A stretch of DNA of 14,639 nucleotides from Bacillota bacterium (GCA_023388495.1 JAEWGC010000022.1:1-14639); one strand, 5' to 3'; positions 1 to 6,699 are shown, counted from the stretch's first letter. Program-made: numbers and translations. Notes: generated by a model not told the origin, from the letters alone.

Positions 1-38
1 CTGGTATTCGTGGTGTCCATTACGAATACAAAAAATAG
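1..38 (+). CDS. 3' end of a plus-strand gene (partial, unidentified)
   Basis: The third reading frame of the first 38 bases reads GIRGVHYEYKK followed by TAG at 36-38. The other two plus frames also run a short way before a stop, so the choice rests on the plausible codon content and on the terminator-like hairpin just downstream (65-94) on the same strand. Too little is present to assign a family. If real, it is transcribed opposite to the membrane-protein gene at 162-899 and converges on it. Confidence 0.35.
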   Translation, partial: GIRGVHYEYKK

Positions 39-64
39 TCTAATACATTAGGCTTTATTGGTAT

Positions 65-94
65 GCTCATTATTTTTTGAGCTTCCTTTTTTTT
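65..94 (+). terminator. Rho-independent terminator for the plus-strand gene at the left edge
   Basis: GCTCA (65-69) pairs with TGAGC (78-82). The stem is followed by TTCC and eight T residues (87-94). The stem is only 5 bp, so strength is uncertain, but position and T-tract fit a terminator for the gene ending at 38. Confidence 0.5.
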
Positions 95-127
95 ATTTAA
101 TAGGAAAGTAGAACTTTCCTATTAAAT
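95..127. repeat. Perfect 15-bp inverted repeat between convergent genes
   Basis: The arms 95-109 and 113-127 are perfect reverse complements around an AGA loop. The flanking T8 (87-94) and GAAAAAAG (128-135) can extend the stem by about eight weak pairs. No T-tract lies on the proper 3' side in either direction, so this is not a simple terminator by itself. It lies between two ordinary terminators and may add bidirectional insulation or an RNase-resistant 3' end. Confidence 0.7.
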
Positions 128-150
128 GAAAAAAGAGCCTGTTGGCTCTT
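128..150 (-). terminator. Rho-independent terminator of the membrane-protein gene
   Basis: Read on the minus strand, AAGAGCC-AACA-GGCTCTT (150-133) is a 7-bp perfect stem with a 4-nt loop, followed directly by TTTT and C. It begins 12 bases after the stop codon of the 162-899 gene, so it ends that transcript. Confidence 0.85.
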
Positions 151-161
151 AGTTTAGTTTC

Positions 162-899
162 TTATTTGTAATAAACAGATATATCATTTACTTTATCCCA
201 AGGTATAATATATCTTCGATTATCATTCTCTATATAAAAACTAACATATTCGGTTTTTACTTTAAAGTAATTAAATTTGATTTCTTTTTCTATATCTTTT
301 CCCTTGTAGTTATAGTTTATTTTAATTTTAGTTGCATACTCTCTCTTATAAGTTCCTATCATCAATTTACCTATTATAAAATATATTGTTAATAAGAATA
401 GGTACATAGCAATGTATGGACCAAAATATTCCTTCAAATTCTGTGAATCCTTTATAATTCCATAATGTGAAAAATATACAATATATATCATAATAAGACT
501 ATAAAAAATCCATGTAGCTATATTGACTAATAATATAGCTACATGTTTAATTTTTTCTAATTTTTTAATCCTATTATTGCTGGGTTGATATTGCTTGCAA
601 AACTTCCATGCTTTATATCCTAGAATAGCAATGACTTCAATAGGAAGAAAAAAGCTTGAAAATACTGATATAAATTTAAAAATACCAACTTCACCTCTTA
701 TACCTATTTGAATCATTAAACTAAATAAGGGAACTATTAAGAATGTTCCATATAAATCTATCAGTTCCCCTTTCTTTGTTTTCCTCTTAATAATTTGATT
801 TTCCCTCTTAAAATTATAAATCGTTACAGGTAATACTACAGCCATTATTGCTACTGTAATACTAATTACTACTTCAATTACTGTTTTAAATATTTCCAT
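162..899 (-). CDS. Polytopic membrane protein of unknown function
   Basis: I do not recognise this 245-aa protein. About five hydrophobic segments are visible at residues 8-30, 50-68, 73-95, 119-145 and 160-182. A polar C-terminal tail of about 60 residues (from about 185) is rich in alternating charged and aromatic residues and looks beta-rich; by the positive-inside rule it is probably cytoplasmic. The ATG at 897-899 is preceded by GGAGGG at good spacing, but that site lies inside a hairpin (906-943). The gene has its own terminator and is cut off from the replication operon by a long gap, so it looks like an independently expressed cargo gene. A superinfection-exclusion or lysogenic-conversion role is possible by position only. 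Confidence 0.8.
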   Translation of the reverse strand: MEIFKTVIEVVISITVAIMAVVLPVTIYNFKRENQIIKRKTKKGELIDLYGTFLIVPLFSLMIQIGIRGEVGIFKFISVFSSFFLPIEVIAILGYKAWKFCKQYQPSNNRIKKLEKIKHVAILLVNIATWIFYSLIMIYIVYFSHYGIIKDSQNLKEYFGPYIAMYLFLLTIYFIIGKLMIGTYKREYATKIKINYNYKGKDIEKEIKFNYFKVKTEYVSFYIENDNRRYIIPWDKVNDISVYYK

Positions 900-905
900 A
901 TCAAA

Positions 906-943
906 CCCTCCTTTTGTCTATAAATATTTCGACAAAAAAGGAG
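906..943 (-). promoter_or_regulatory. Hairpin that buries the ribosome-binding site of the membrane-protein gene
   Basis: In the minus-strand RNA, bases 943-931 pair with 918-906 around a 12-nt loop. Seven Watson-Crick pairs (918-912 with 931-937) are followed by two G-U pairs, one mismatch and three more pairs including one G-U. The GGAGGG Shine-Dalgarno (911-906) falls almost wholly in this stem, five bases before the ATG. This would lower translation unless the stem is opened. Confidence 0.5.
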
Positions 944-1007
944 AAAATCCTTCTACAATCGTTCGACATATTGTTACATCGTATTATTAGTTTATAGGCT
1001 TATATAA

Positions 1008-1031
1008 AAAAAGATCCTGGTGACTCTGTAC
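1008..1031 (-). terminator. Weak minus-strand terminator downstream of the early operon
   Basis: On the minus strand AGAGTC-ACCA-GGATCT is an imperfect 6-bp stem (one G-A mismatch, one G-T) followed by TTTTTTTATAT. It resembles a decayed version of the terminator at 128-150. It may end transcripts that run leftward past the 1714 gene. Confidence 0.35.
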
Positions 1032-1061
1032 GTTTAATATTAATTTCCATAATTTGTTCTA

Positions 1062-1090
1062 TTGCTAGCTCATAGTTTATATAATACTAT
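1062..1090 (+). promoter_or_regulatory. Candidate promoter for the small ORF at 1124
   Basis: TTGCTA (1062-1067) and TACTAT (1085-1090) are 17 bp apart. This would start transcription near 1097, ahead of the ribosome-binding site at 1110-1116. The match is moderate, and an overlapping TATAAT (1080-1085) has no good -35 at normal spacing. Confidence 0.35.
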
Positions 1091-1123
1091 AAATATATCT
1101 CCACTTGTAAAGGAGGTTTAATT

Positions 1124-1219
1124 ATGCGCCGAAAGTGGAAGGTCAAAAAGGCTCACTTTGAGATGACTATTGCATTGGTACTCTTTCGTTTTAATATTGT
1201 AGTATCCATTGAAAGATAG
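1124..1219 (+). CDS. 31-aa basic/hydrophobic peptide in a structured RNA (toxin-like)
   Basis: An AAAGGAGG site (1109-1116) precedes ATG 1124 by seven bases, the best ribosome-binding site in the 900-1713 gap. The peptide has a strongly basic start (MRRKWKVKK) and then a hydrophobic stretch, roughly residues 12-29, interrupted by one Arg. I do not recognise a family. The mRNA looks structured: AAGTGGAAGG at 1133-1142, just inside the ORF, is the exact reverse complement of CCTTCCACTT at 1240-1249, so the 3' end could close over the start region. GGGGAA-GAAA-TTCCCC (1224-1239) forms a stem between them. Size, composition, isolation and long-range pairing resemble type I toxin mRNAs, but that is inference. 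It could also be a chance ORF in a non-coding RNA. Confidence 0.45.
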   Translation: MRRKWKVKKAHFEMTIALVLFRFNIVVSIER

Positions 1220-1249
1220 TCACGGGGAAGAAATTCCCCCCTTCCACTT

Positions 1250-1435
1250 AATAATAATTATAAAATAAATTTTTGCTTTGAGAAACACCATAAATATTCA
1301 TACTAAAAACGTAGCATTTACCTACTTCTTAGAGTTTAATATTTTAAGTTCTATCTTGGGTTATTAGTGTTTCCTTTCTCGCTAATGCCTTTTTTATTTA
1401 CACAATTAGCTTAATTACTATATTCATAAAGCGAC
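1250..1435. other. Rest of the 900-1713 gap
   Basis: Apart from the features listed separately, I see no convincing gene in this stretch or in 1566-1713. There is a GAAACAC/GTGTTTC inverted repeat about 80 bases apart near 1282 and 1366. A minus-strand TATAAT (1262-1257) has only a poor -35 upstream; it could serve an antisense RNA to the small ORF at 1124. Stop codons are dense in all frames. Confidence 0.4.
1358..1399 (+). terminator. Possible plus-strand terminator of the small-ORF transcript
   Basis: GG-tt-ATTAG (1359-1367) can pair imperfectly with CTAAT-g-CC (1382-1389), followed by TTTTTTATTT. If used, it would give an RNA of about 300 nt from the promoter near 1062-1090. The stem has bulges, so the call is weak. 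Confidence 0.3.
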
Positions 1436-1565
1436 TTAAAATATAAAACGAACTACATTTATCCAACCTTCCTCCAACACACCCATCCAGGAATCATACA
1501 AAATACTTAATACTTGTTCAGATTCTCCATTTACAACCATAACATCTATGTCTTTTACTACTCAT
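1436..1565 (-). pseudogene. Frameshifted small phage gene (about 42 codons)
   Basis: AGGAGATGATATT precedes ATG 1563-1565 on the minus strand, but that frame closes after 15 codons. The adjacent frame reads without a stop from about codon 5 to TAA at 1436-1438: KDIDVMVVNGESEQ, then VLSILYDSWMGVLEEG and WINVVRFIF. Removing one A from the AAAA run at about 1553-1556 joins the good start to this protein-like frame. Either the gene is broken by a homopolymer slip or the run is a sequencing error. The family is unknown. Translation from the internal ATG at 1538-1540 is possible but has no ribosome-binding site. Confidence 0.35.
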
Positions 1566-1713
1566 AATATCATCTCCTATGTACAACAAAGGACCTACCA
1601 AAACAGTAAGCCCTTTGCTAATTCAATATTATAAAAGGAGGTCTATCACTTCCAAGAATTATATTTCCACTTACTACCATATTAACATATATAATTCGGT
1701 TTTTTCGGTGTAA

Positions 1714-2148
1714 TTATAAATTTTCTAAATATTTATCATGAATATCTTTTCGTGGATAGCTTTCATGTACTCTACCAAGTCTCATTGCTATAGCCTGCCA
1801 ACTAAGGCCATCAATATATCTATACTGAAATACCCTCCTGGTCCTACTATCGGGAATATTAGAAATAAATTCTTCTATCTGCAGCTTTAGCTCTTCACAT
1901 TTCTGTTTCCTTCTACACAAGAGATTATTATATTTTATTAACGTTGCTTCCTTCCTATCAGCTTCAGGATAATTATACCCCTCTATAAGAAAACTTCTCT
2001 CAGTATAAGGAAATACATCAGATGATCCTTTAACTCTATCAAACTCAATTTTAATTTGCTTATTTTGTAGCTTAACAATTCTATTTTCAAGCTCTCTAGT
2101 TTCTATCTGTAAGTCTGTATATTGTTTTAGTAAATTTTTAATGTCCAT
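1714..2148 (-). CDS. DUF1492 / ArpU-RinA-like phage late transcription regulator
   Basis: This 144-aa protein has a coiled-coil-like N-terminal half (about residues 5-35 and 65-95) and a C-terminal sigma-70 region-4-like helix-turn-helix (98-125) with the family signature IPDSRTRRVFQYRYIDGLSW followed by QAIAMRLG. Family knowledge: DUF1492/ArpU/RinA proteins stand at the end of the early region of Gram-positive phages and activate the late, packaging operon. The start is set by AAAGGAGG nine bases before ATG 2146-2148. It is the last gene of the leftward early operon, 15 bp after the small membrane gene. The terminase genes that normally follow are absent from the next 1.7 kb, which is unusual. 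Confidence 0.85.
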   Translation of the reverse strand: MDIKNLLKQYTDLQIETRELENRIVKLQNKQIKIEFDRVKGSSDVFPYTERSFLIEGYNYPEADRKEATLIKYNNLLCRRKQKCEELKLQIEEFISNIPDSRTRRVFQYRYIDGLSWQAIAMRLGRVHESYPRKDIHDKYLENL

Positions 2149-2163
2149 GGAGTTATACCTCCT

Positions 2164-2439
2164 TTACTTATAAGCTTTCAATTTCTTTTTTAAGTCTATA
2201 TTTTCTTTTAAAGTATCATCCAAAGCTTTTTTATATCCATCGATATATTCACTTTCTAAGAAACTTACATATTCACCATAAAATATTATATTTTTATTCT
2301 GTTCTTGCACTAATTCCTCATAGGTTTTAATTAGATCTTCTTTTGATTTATTTAGCTTATTAGCAACTCCACCTTCTATTGTCACGCCTATTGCTATTCC
2401 AATTATTAGAACCATTAATATTTTAATTGTCATCTTCAT
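2164..2439 (-). CDS. Small membrane-anchored coiled-coil protein
   Basis: The 91-aa protein starts with a short basic end and one hydrophobic helix (about residues 5-23), followed by a charged, helix-forming, coiled-coil-like tail from about 30 to the end. This could be a single-pass anchor with an outer tail or an uncleaved signal. The start has GGAGG about seven bases upstream. The gene overlaps the end of the upstream small gene (2423-2602), so they are likely translationally coupled. The shape recalls phage spanin- or holin-accessory proteins, but I see no specific motif and the position in the early operon argues against a lysis role. Confidence 0.75.
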   Translation of the reverse strand: MKMTIKILMVLIIGIAIGVTIEGGVANKLNKSKEDLIKTYEELVQEQNKNIIFYGEYVSFLESEYIDGYKKALDDTLKENIDLKKKLKAYK

Positions 2440-2602
2440 TCCTCCATTTTTCAGCTGAATAAATTAATTTTTGCTTGTCCCATATTTCTATATAACGATT
2501 TTTCTTCAATTCATCCGCAATAATCTTGTTTTTCTCTTTAAAATTCTTATAAGGTATTGCTTCAGCTACATTAAAACTAAATTCATATAGCATATTAATC
2601 AT
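2423..2602 (-). CDS. Small hypothetical protein (59 aa)
   Basis: The ORF runs MINMLYEFSFNVAEAIPYKN, then a lysine-rich helical part, to SAEKWRNEDDN and a TAA at 2423-2425. Two starts are possible: ATG 2600-2602 with AAAGG upstream, or ATG 2591-2593 with AAGGGGATG upstream. The second has the better spacing and would give 56 aa. It sits in the operon between SSB and the membrane-anchored protein and overlaps the start of the latter by 17 bases. Related short proteins are common in clostridial prophages; the function is unknown. Confidence 0.65.
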   Translation of the reverse strand: MINMLYEFSFNVAEAIPYKNFKEKNKIIADELKKNRYIEIWDKQKLIYSAEKWRNEDDN

Positions 2603-2627
2603 CCCCTTACCTTTTCTTCATTATTGC

Positions 2628-3056
2628 TTAGAATGGTATATCATCATTGTCAGCTGGATGGAATCCTTCTAGGCCACTAAACCAAGGATCATCAAATCCA
2701 CTATTGTCATCTTCTTTGTTTCTCCACTCCAAGAATTGTACTTCTATGCCGACAACTTCTGTTGTATATGTTCTTCTTCCTTCCTTTTCATATGATCCTG
2801 TTTGAATCTTTCCTTGAATTCCAACTAATGAGCCTTTTACTAGGTAATTAGCACAGTTCTCGGCAATTTTCCCCCATACAACTATATTTACAAAATCTGC
2901 TGTTGGTTGATTATTCGCTTTCATTTCTGACTTTTTATCTCTTGAGTAACCTCTGTCGACCGCTATGGTGAATCTTGATACTGCGGTACCGCTTCCTGGT
3001 ATATATCTTAACTCTGGATCTCTTGTTAATCTTCCTATTAATGATACTGAATTCAT
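2628..3056 (-). CDS. ssb: Single-stranded DNA-binding protein
   Basis: This 142-aa protein has the complete bacterial SSB layout. The OB-fold begins MNSVSLIGRLTRDPELRY and continues through the strands around AVSRFTIAVDR, FVNIVVWGKIAENC and YLVKGSLVGIQGKIQTGSY. A short acidic linker leads to the conserved C-terminal tip DNDDIPF, which recruits other replication and repair proteins. GGAGGG precedes the ATG at 3054-3056. In this operon it would coat the single strand made by the HUH Rep protein or by theta replication and serve RecU-dependent recombination. It is normal in length for a phage-borne SSB and has no visible defect. Confidence 0.97.
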   Translation of the reverse strand: MNSVSLIGRLTRDPELRYIPGSGTAVSRFTIAVDRGYSRDKKSEMKANNQPTADFVNIVVWGKIAENCANYLVKGSLVGIQGKIQTGSYEKEGRRTYTTEVVGIEVQFLEWRNKEDDNSGFDDPWFSGLEGFHPADNDDIPF

Positions 3057-3091
3057 GTTTATCCCTCCATTTCTATAACATAAAGTCTTTA

Positions 3092-3250
3092 TTACTTTTC
3101 CTTCCTTGCATCATCTTTACTAACATCACTAATCACTAATTTTTTATTTATCTCTACTGCGATCAACTTAGCTCCGCACTGGCAATCATATAATAAATTC
3201 TTTTTTATATTTATCTTCCTTCTACATCTTGTACAATGCTGCTTGTCCAT
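3092..3250 (-). CDS. Small zinc-ribbon protein (52 aa)
   Basis: ATG 3248-3250 is preceded by GAGGAG, which is also the last two codons of the ParB-like gene (six bases separate the ORFs). The protein begins MDKQHCTRCRRKINIKKN and has paired cysteines C6-x2-C9 and C23-x-C25, a small zinc-ribbon/knuckle pattern, then a short beta-like part and a basic end. Com-like and DUF-type zinc ribbons of this size are frequent in phage early operons. Nucleic-acid binding is likely but not shown. Confidence 0.7.
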   Translation of the reverse strand: MDKQHCTRCRRKINIKKNLLYDCQCGAKLIAVEINKKLVISDVSKDDARKEK

Positions 3251-3256
3251 CTTCAA

Positions 3257-4597
3257 TTACTCCTCTGGCCTAAATAGTTCATGAGTTCCATCCTTCATAG
3301 CCTGCTCTTCTTCAGACATTTTATATCCTAACTTTTCTAAGAAGTTATATATATAGTCAAGATTTTCATTTGGTCTATATGAAAGATCCCAATAAAAATA
3401 GGTCTCACTTGCATTATCCATTTGATTATAAGTAGCCTGCAGTAAATATAATTCTGGCTGTTTCCATATGTGCCCTACTATATCCTTCCATTCAATGTTA
3501 TCTTCATTATCGCTTATATCTATCCCCATAATTTCTGCCAACTCTTCATATTCAATACAGCTGCCATTACCCCCTGCATTTGCAAATAATGAAGCTTCTA
3601 TTACAGATTCTATATTCTTCCTTGCTTTGGTGTTTGAAAGTTCTTTTATAAAATTTGATCTTAATTTATACGCTCTCTTAGATAATTCATTTTGTTCTGC
3701 TCTTCTAGCTTCTCTCTTTTGACGTTTTATCATTTCTTTATCTTTATTTTCTTTATCTTCTCTATCTTCCTCTTGTGGAGAATTCTCTTTGTATAAGCTA
3801 ATATAATACTGCCCTGGTTCATAGAAATATTTTATCTTATCAGAGTCTTTAGGTACTTCAATGACTATATCACTATAGGTACTATAGCTTCTTACAAAAA
3901 CAAAATTCTTCATCTTTTCTGCTTTTGTAGCAAATTTGTCTAGCTGCTTGATTATTTCAGAAATTCTTTTTTCTCTTTTTTCATCATCTATAGCTTTCTG
4001 TAGAGTATATTTGAAATCATCTGTACCAATTTTCGCCAGGACTTTGTTTCTTGATCTAACATTTTCTATCTTTTCAAGTTCTGCATAATCCATAAGAGTA
4101 GCTCCACGTTGGACTGATTCCTTTAGCTTGTCCTGGTCAAGTTCTAAAAGCTTCATTCTCCTTCTAACCGTAGTTTCAGAAAATCCTGTTTTCTCTGATA
4201 TATCCGATATGGATTCCCCTAAATTTAACATCATTTGAAAGCCTTGAGCCTGCTCGTAAACGGTTAAATCTACTCTTTGCATATTCTCTAATAACATTGT
4301 TGCTACTTGAGTTTTATGGTCCATATCTGATATAGCACAAGGCACCTCTGTCAATCCTGCTAGTTTAGCTGCAGCCAATCTTCTATTTCCTATTACTGCA
4401 TAGTACCCCATTTCCTCCTGTTGCTTTGGATCGTCGCATCCAACACCAGTTGTTTGTGAATACCATGGGACTAGAGTTAAATTTTGTAATACTCCACTTT
4501 GCTTTATACTTTCTGCCAGTTCTGTTAAATCTCCCAGGTCCTTTCTTGGGTTATCTGGATGATGATGAATTTTATTTATATCGATTGATTTAATCAT
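3257..4597 (-). CDS. ParB/Spo0J-family protein (phage type)
   Basis: This 446-aa protein has an N-terminal ParB/sulfiredoxin domain: IHHHPDNPRKD (10-20) and the box-II-like GNRRLAAAKLAG (70-81). These are followed by ENMQRVDLTVYEQA (104-117) and a helix-turn-helix about 130-148 (ISDISEKTGFSETTVRRRMK). The long C-terminal half has a highly charged stretch near 275-305. ParB-family proteins bind CTP and clamp on DNA for segregation; phage members may act as nucleases or replication/partition factors. No ParA ATPase gene is visible in the window. The start is ATG 4595-4597 after GGGGAGC. Neighbours are the methyltransferase and SSB, which favours a replication or DNA-processing role. Confidence 0.9.
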   Translation of the reverse strand: MIKSIDINKIHHHPDNPRKDLGDLTELAESIKQSGVLQNLTLVPWYSQTTGVGCDDPKQQEEMGYYAVIGNRRLAAAKLAGLTEVPCAISDMDHKTQVATMLLENMQRVDLTVYEQAQGFQMMLNLGESISDISEKTGFSETTVRRRMKLLELDQDKLKESVQRGATLMDYAELEKIENVRSRNKVLAKIGTDDFKYTLQKAIDDEKREKRISEIIKQLDKFATKAEKMKNFVFVRSYSTYSDIVIEVPKDSDKIKYFYEPGQYYISLYKENSPQEEDREDKENKDKEMIKRQKREARRAEQNELSKRAYKLRSNFIKELSNTKARKNIESVIEASLFANAGGNGSCIEYEELAEIMGIDISDNEDNIEWKDIVGHIWKQPELYLLQATYNQMDNASETYFYWDLSYRPNENLDYIYNFLEKLGYKMSEEEQAMKDGTHELFRPEE

Positions 4598-4675
4598 AAT
4601 TTATGCTCCCCTTTCATTTTTCACTTCTTAATACAAATTAGTTATGGCTTTCCATTCACAATTATTATTTAAGAT

Positions 4676-5485
4676 TCATATCATTCTCAATTGTCTAACT
4701 GGAGGTTCATAGTTCATCCAAATAACTTCTGTAGCACTTCCTCCCATTTCTGTATTTACCTTCCTTTTTTCTCTATGCCATCCTTCTAAATATAAGTTAT
4801 ACATATCACTCTCATAACCACTAATGATTACTTTCCCTTTAAATTTTAGTATTGTTTGCAATAACTCAATATGCTCTTCATCAGTCATTTCATGTTCGTA
4901 TATTCTTTTACTCCTAGTATTTAATAAATATGGAGGATCTAGATATAAAATAGTTTCTCCCCGGTTATACCTTTTAATTAATTTTATGGCAGGTTGATTC
5001 TCTATTTGAACTAATTGAAGCTTCTCATTGCTCAATCTTTTAGCCACCTGCAGTATGCTTTCATTCAGCTTATGCCATCTTGATATACCACTATCACCTG
5101 GTTTTATGTTATTGCTCCAACCCGTTATATCGCTGGTTTTTGTTCCTATTGCTTGCCAACATCTAACCATAAATAATCTTGCATCTTCTAGTGGGTTCTC
5201 ACTCTTAATATAGCTTTGTCTATATTCATCTCTAGCCCATGGTGTAAATTCAATTAGCCTAGCTAATTCCTCTGGTCGTTCCCTTATCTGTTTAAAAAGA
5301 TTTACTACTCTTCCATCTATATCATTTATCGTTTCAATAGCCGACCTATTTTTATTAAAAAATACTGCTCCGGATCCAAAATAAGGTTCTAAGTATGTCA
5401 TTTTTTCATATCCTTCCGGAAAGTATGATATAATCCACTTGGCACTAGACCATTTTGAGCCTGCATATTTTAATACTGTTTTCAT
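4676..5485 (-). CDS. DNA adenine N6-methyltransferase, D12 (Dam) class
   Basis: The 269-aa protein shows the D12-class order: KYAGSKWSSAKWI near the N-terminus, the SAM-binding EPYFGSGAV (33-41), NDIDGRVVNLF (54-64), and the catalytic LDPPY (182-186). Length fits Dam-type enzymes (about 260-290 aa). It would methylate adenine, probably in GATC or a related site, on element DNA. No restriction endonuclease lies beside it, so it looks like an orphan enzyme for protection against host restriction or for timing of replication. ATG 5483-5485 follows an AGGTGA site. The target specificity cannot be read from the sequence. Confidence 0.93.
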   Translation of the reverse strand: MKTVLKYAGSKWSSAKWIISYFPEGYEKMTYLEPYFGSGAVFFNKNRSAIETINDIDGRVVNLFKQIRERPEELARLIEFTPWARDEYRQSYIKSENPLEDARLFMVRCWQAIGTKTSDITGWSNNIKPGDSGISRWHKLNESILQVAKRLSNEKLQLVQIENQPAIKLIKRYNRGETILYLDPPYLLNTRSKRIYEHEMTDEEHIELLQTILKFKGKVIISGYESDMYNLYLEGWHREKRKVNTEMGGSATEVIWMNYEPPVRQLRMI

Positions 5486-5508
5486 ATCTTCACCTACCTT
5501 TACTTCGC

Positions 5509-5529
5509 ATGGATAGTATGCTTATCCAT
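5509..5529. repeat. Short intergenic hairpin
   Basis: ATGGATA (5509-5515) and TATCCAT (5523-5529) are perfect inverted repeats around a 7-nt loop, in the 54-bp space between the methyltransferase and metallopeptidase genes. There is no T-tract. It may be an mRNA processing or stability element; significance is uncertain. Confidence 0.4.
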
Positions 5530-5539
5530 CCTATTAAGA

Positions 5540-6190
5540 TTATTTTTTATCTTTCTGATTCATTAACTTATTGAATTCTTCTAAGCTAAACATATCTATT
5601 TGTTTGGCCAATGGTTCTAATTCTATCCAAAGGATCTCATCTTCTAGAAGGTTCTTTATCTTAGCTTGAGTTGTTGCCCAATCCGTTCCTAGTGTTGCTA
5701 TCATATTGTTCCAATCTTCTATATCATGTAGCTGGATATCTCCAAACTCATCTATATGCCTAAGCTCATGATAAATTAAGGCTATTATTTGCTCCCTTTT
5801 CATTCTTTCTATAAAATAGTTTCTTGTTTCTAAAATGTAGTCATATCCTGTCATTGCTGTAAATTGTTTGTTAGCCTTTGAAATTCTAGCCATCCATTGT
5901 CTTTTGCCATTTTTAGGATCTTCGTATTCCATATCTTCTATAAATAAAATATTAGAAGGTTTTATATGCTTTAGCTCTTCAAATTTAGCAATCAATCTTT
6001 CAGCTATAGGTCTATATACAAAATTTTTAATCCAATGCTTATATCCAAATTTTCCATTGTCTAGTTCTCTTATGTGATGAAGTTTTCCTGAATCATTAAT
6101 GTTTGTATATATTAAGTGGTAGCCTCCCGAGAATTCTTTTTCTAGTATTATTTCTCCTGTGTTATCATCTGTTATTCTTAATTTCTTCAC
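5540..6190 (-). CDS. Putative phage metallopeptidase (PhageMetallopep family)
   Basis: This 216-aa protein carries a zinc-metallopeptidase motif HELRH at residues 141-145 (LIYHELRHIDEF), with a further His at 155 in LHDIEDW that can be the third ligand. This matches the small phage metallopeptidase family found in early operons of Gram-positive phages, whose substrate is unknown. The N-terminal half (1-130) has no recognised domain. The start is GTG at 6188-6190, preceded by GGAGGG at eight bases; the gene overlaps the end of recU by 26 bases, so the two are translationally coupled. The substrate may be a host or phage protein; none is indicated by the sequence. Confidence 0.8.
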   Translation of the reverse strand: MKKLRITDDNTGEIILEKEFSGGYHLIYTNINDSGKLHHIRELDNGKFGYKHWIKNFVYRPIAERLIAKFEELKHIKPSNILFIEDMEYEDPKNGKRQWMARISKANKQFTAMTGYDYILETRNYFIERMKREQIIALIYHELRHIDEFGDIQLHDIEDWNNMIATLGTDWATTQAKIKNLLEDEILWIELEPLAKQIDMFSLEEFNKLMNQKDKK

Positions 6191-6695
6191 TTTCTAATCC
6201 CTCCAGGTAATCTAGCATTATTCCATCTCTAGATTTTAGTTTCTTACAGTTACATTGAAATTCATTTAATGCTATACTTCCGAATCCCCTCTTGCCTCTA
6301 TTTTCTTGATACTTTTTCCAGTACCAGCTAAGCGTTAGCCAATCTAACCTATATGTTTCATCTAGTTTGGTAAAGTTAATTAGTAAGAATGTTACTCCTC
6401 CATGCTTGTACCAGTTTTCCATAAACTCTATTTGATGATCTTGGATGTTACCTAGGGGAAATTTGTTTTCTTCTCTAGTTTCCTTCGCATCAAAGGCTAT
6501 AGGCATTCCTTTATATAGTCCTATATAATCAAGAGTACTTTTTTCTTTATAGTAGGCCGATACTATTTGATTTCCTCTTCTAATTGGTTTCATTGGAGTT
6601 GCTATATTTTGTACTAATGCTATTCCTTTTCTTTTATAAGCTATATTTGACATATTTATTAATTCTTCGAATATATCTCCTTTATGGTAACCCAT
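6165..6695 (-). CDS. recU: RecU-family Holliday-junction resolvase
   Basis: The 176-aa protein matches RecU along its length. It has the N-terminal helix with FEELINMSNIAYKRKGIA, the ATPMKPIRRG segment, the catalytic core STLDYIGLYKGMPIAFDAKE (53-72) with the metal-binding acidic residues, and the HQIEFM helix (87-92). RecU cuts four-way junctions made during recombination and replication, as a dimer with Mg2+. Phage copies help resolve branched replication products. ATG 6693-6695 follows AAAGGAG with a 7-base gap, and the previous gene ends five bases upstream. A 26-base overlap with the next gene couples it to the metallopeptidase. Confidence 0.93.
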   Translation of the reverse strand: MGYHKGDIFEELINMSNIAYKRKGIALVQNIATPMKPIRRGNQIVSAYYKEKSTLDYIGLYKGMPIAFDAKETREENKFPLGNIQDHQIEFMENWYKHGGVTFLLINFTKLDETYRLDWLTLSWYWKKYQENRGKRGFGSIALNEFQCNCKKLKSRDGIMLDYLEGLESEEIKNNR

Positions 6696-6699
6696 GTCC

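Noticed and set aside
1587..1617. Imperfect inverted repeat CAAAGG...CCTTTG as an operon terminator
   Set aside because: About 10 of 12 pairs form, but there is no T-tract on either strand.
1579..1713. Plus-strand 44-codon frame beginning MYNKGPTKT
   Set aside because: No ribosome-binding site before the ATG, unusual composition, and it runs against the operon. It overlaps the end region of the DUF1492 transcript.
1..1713. Left attachment site (copy of the tRNA-Sec 3' end)
   Set aside because: I searched by eye for the tRNA 3' sequence in the left part and found no match; only an unrelated CGGGGAA at about 1223.
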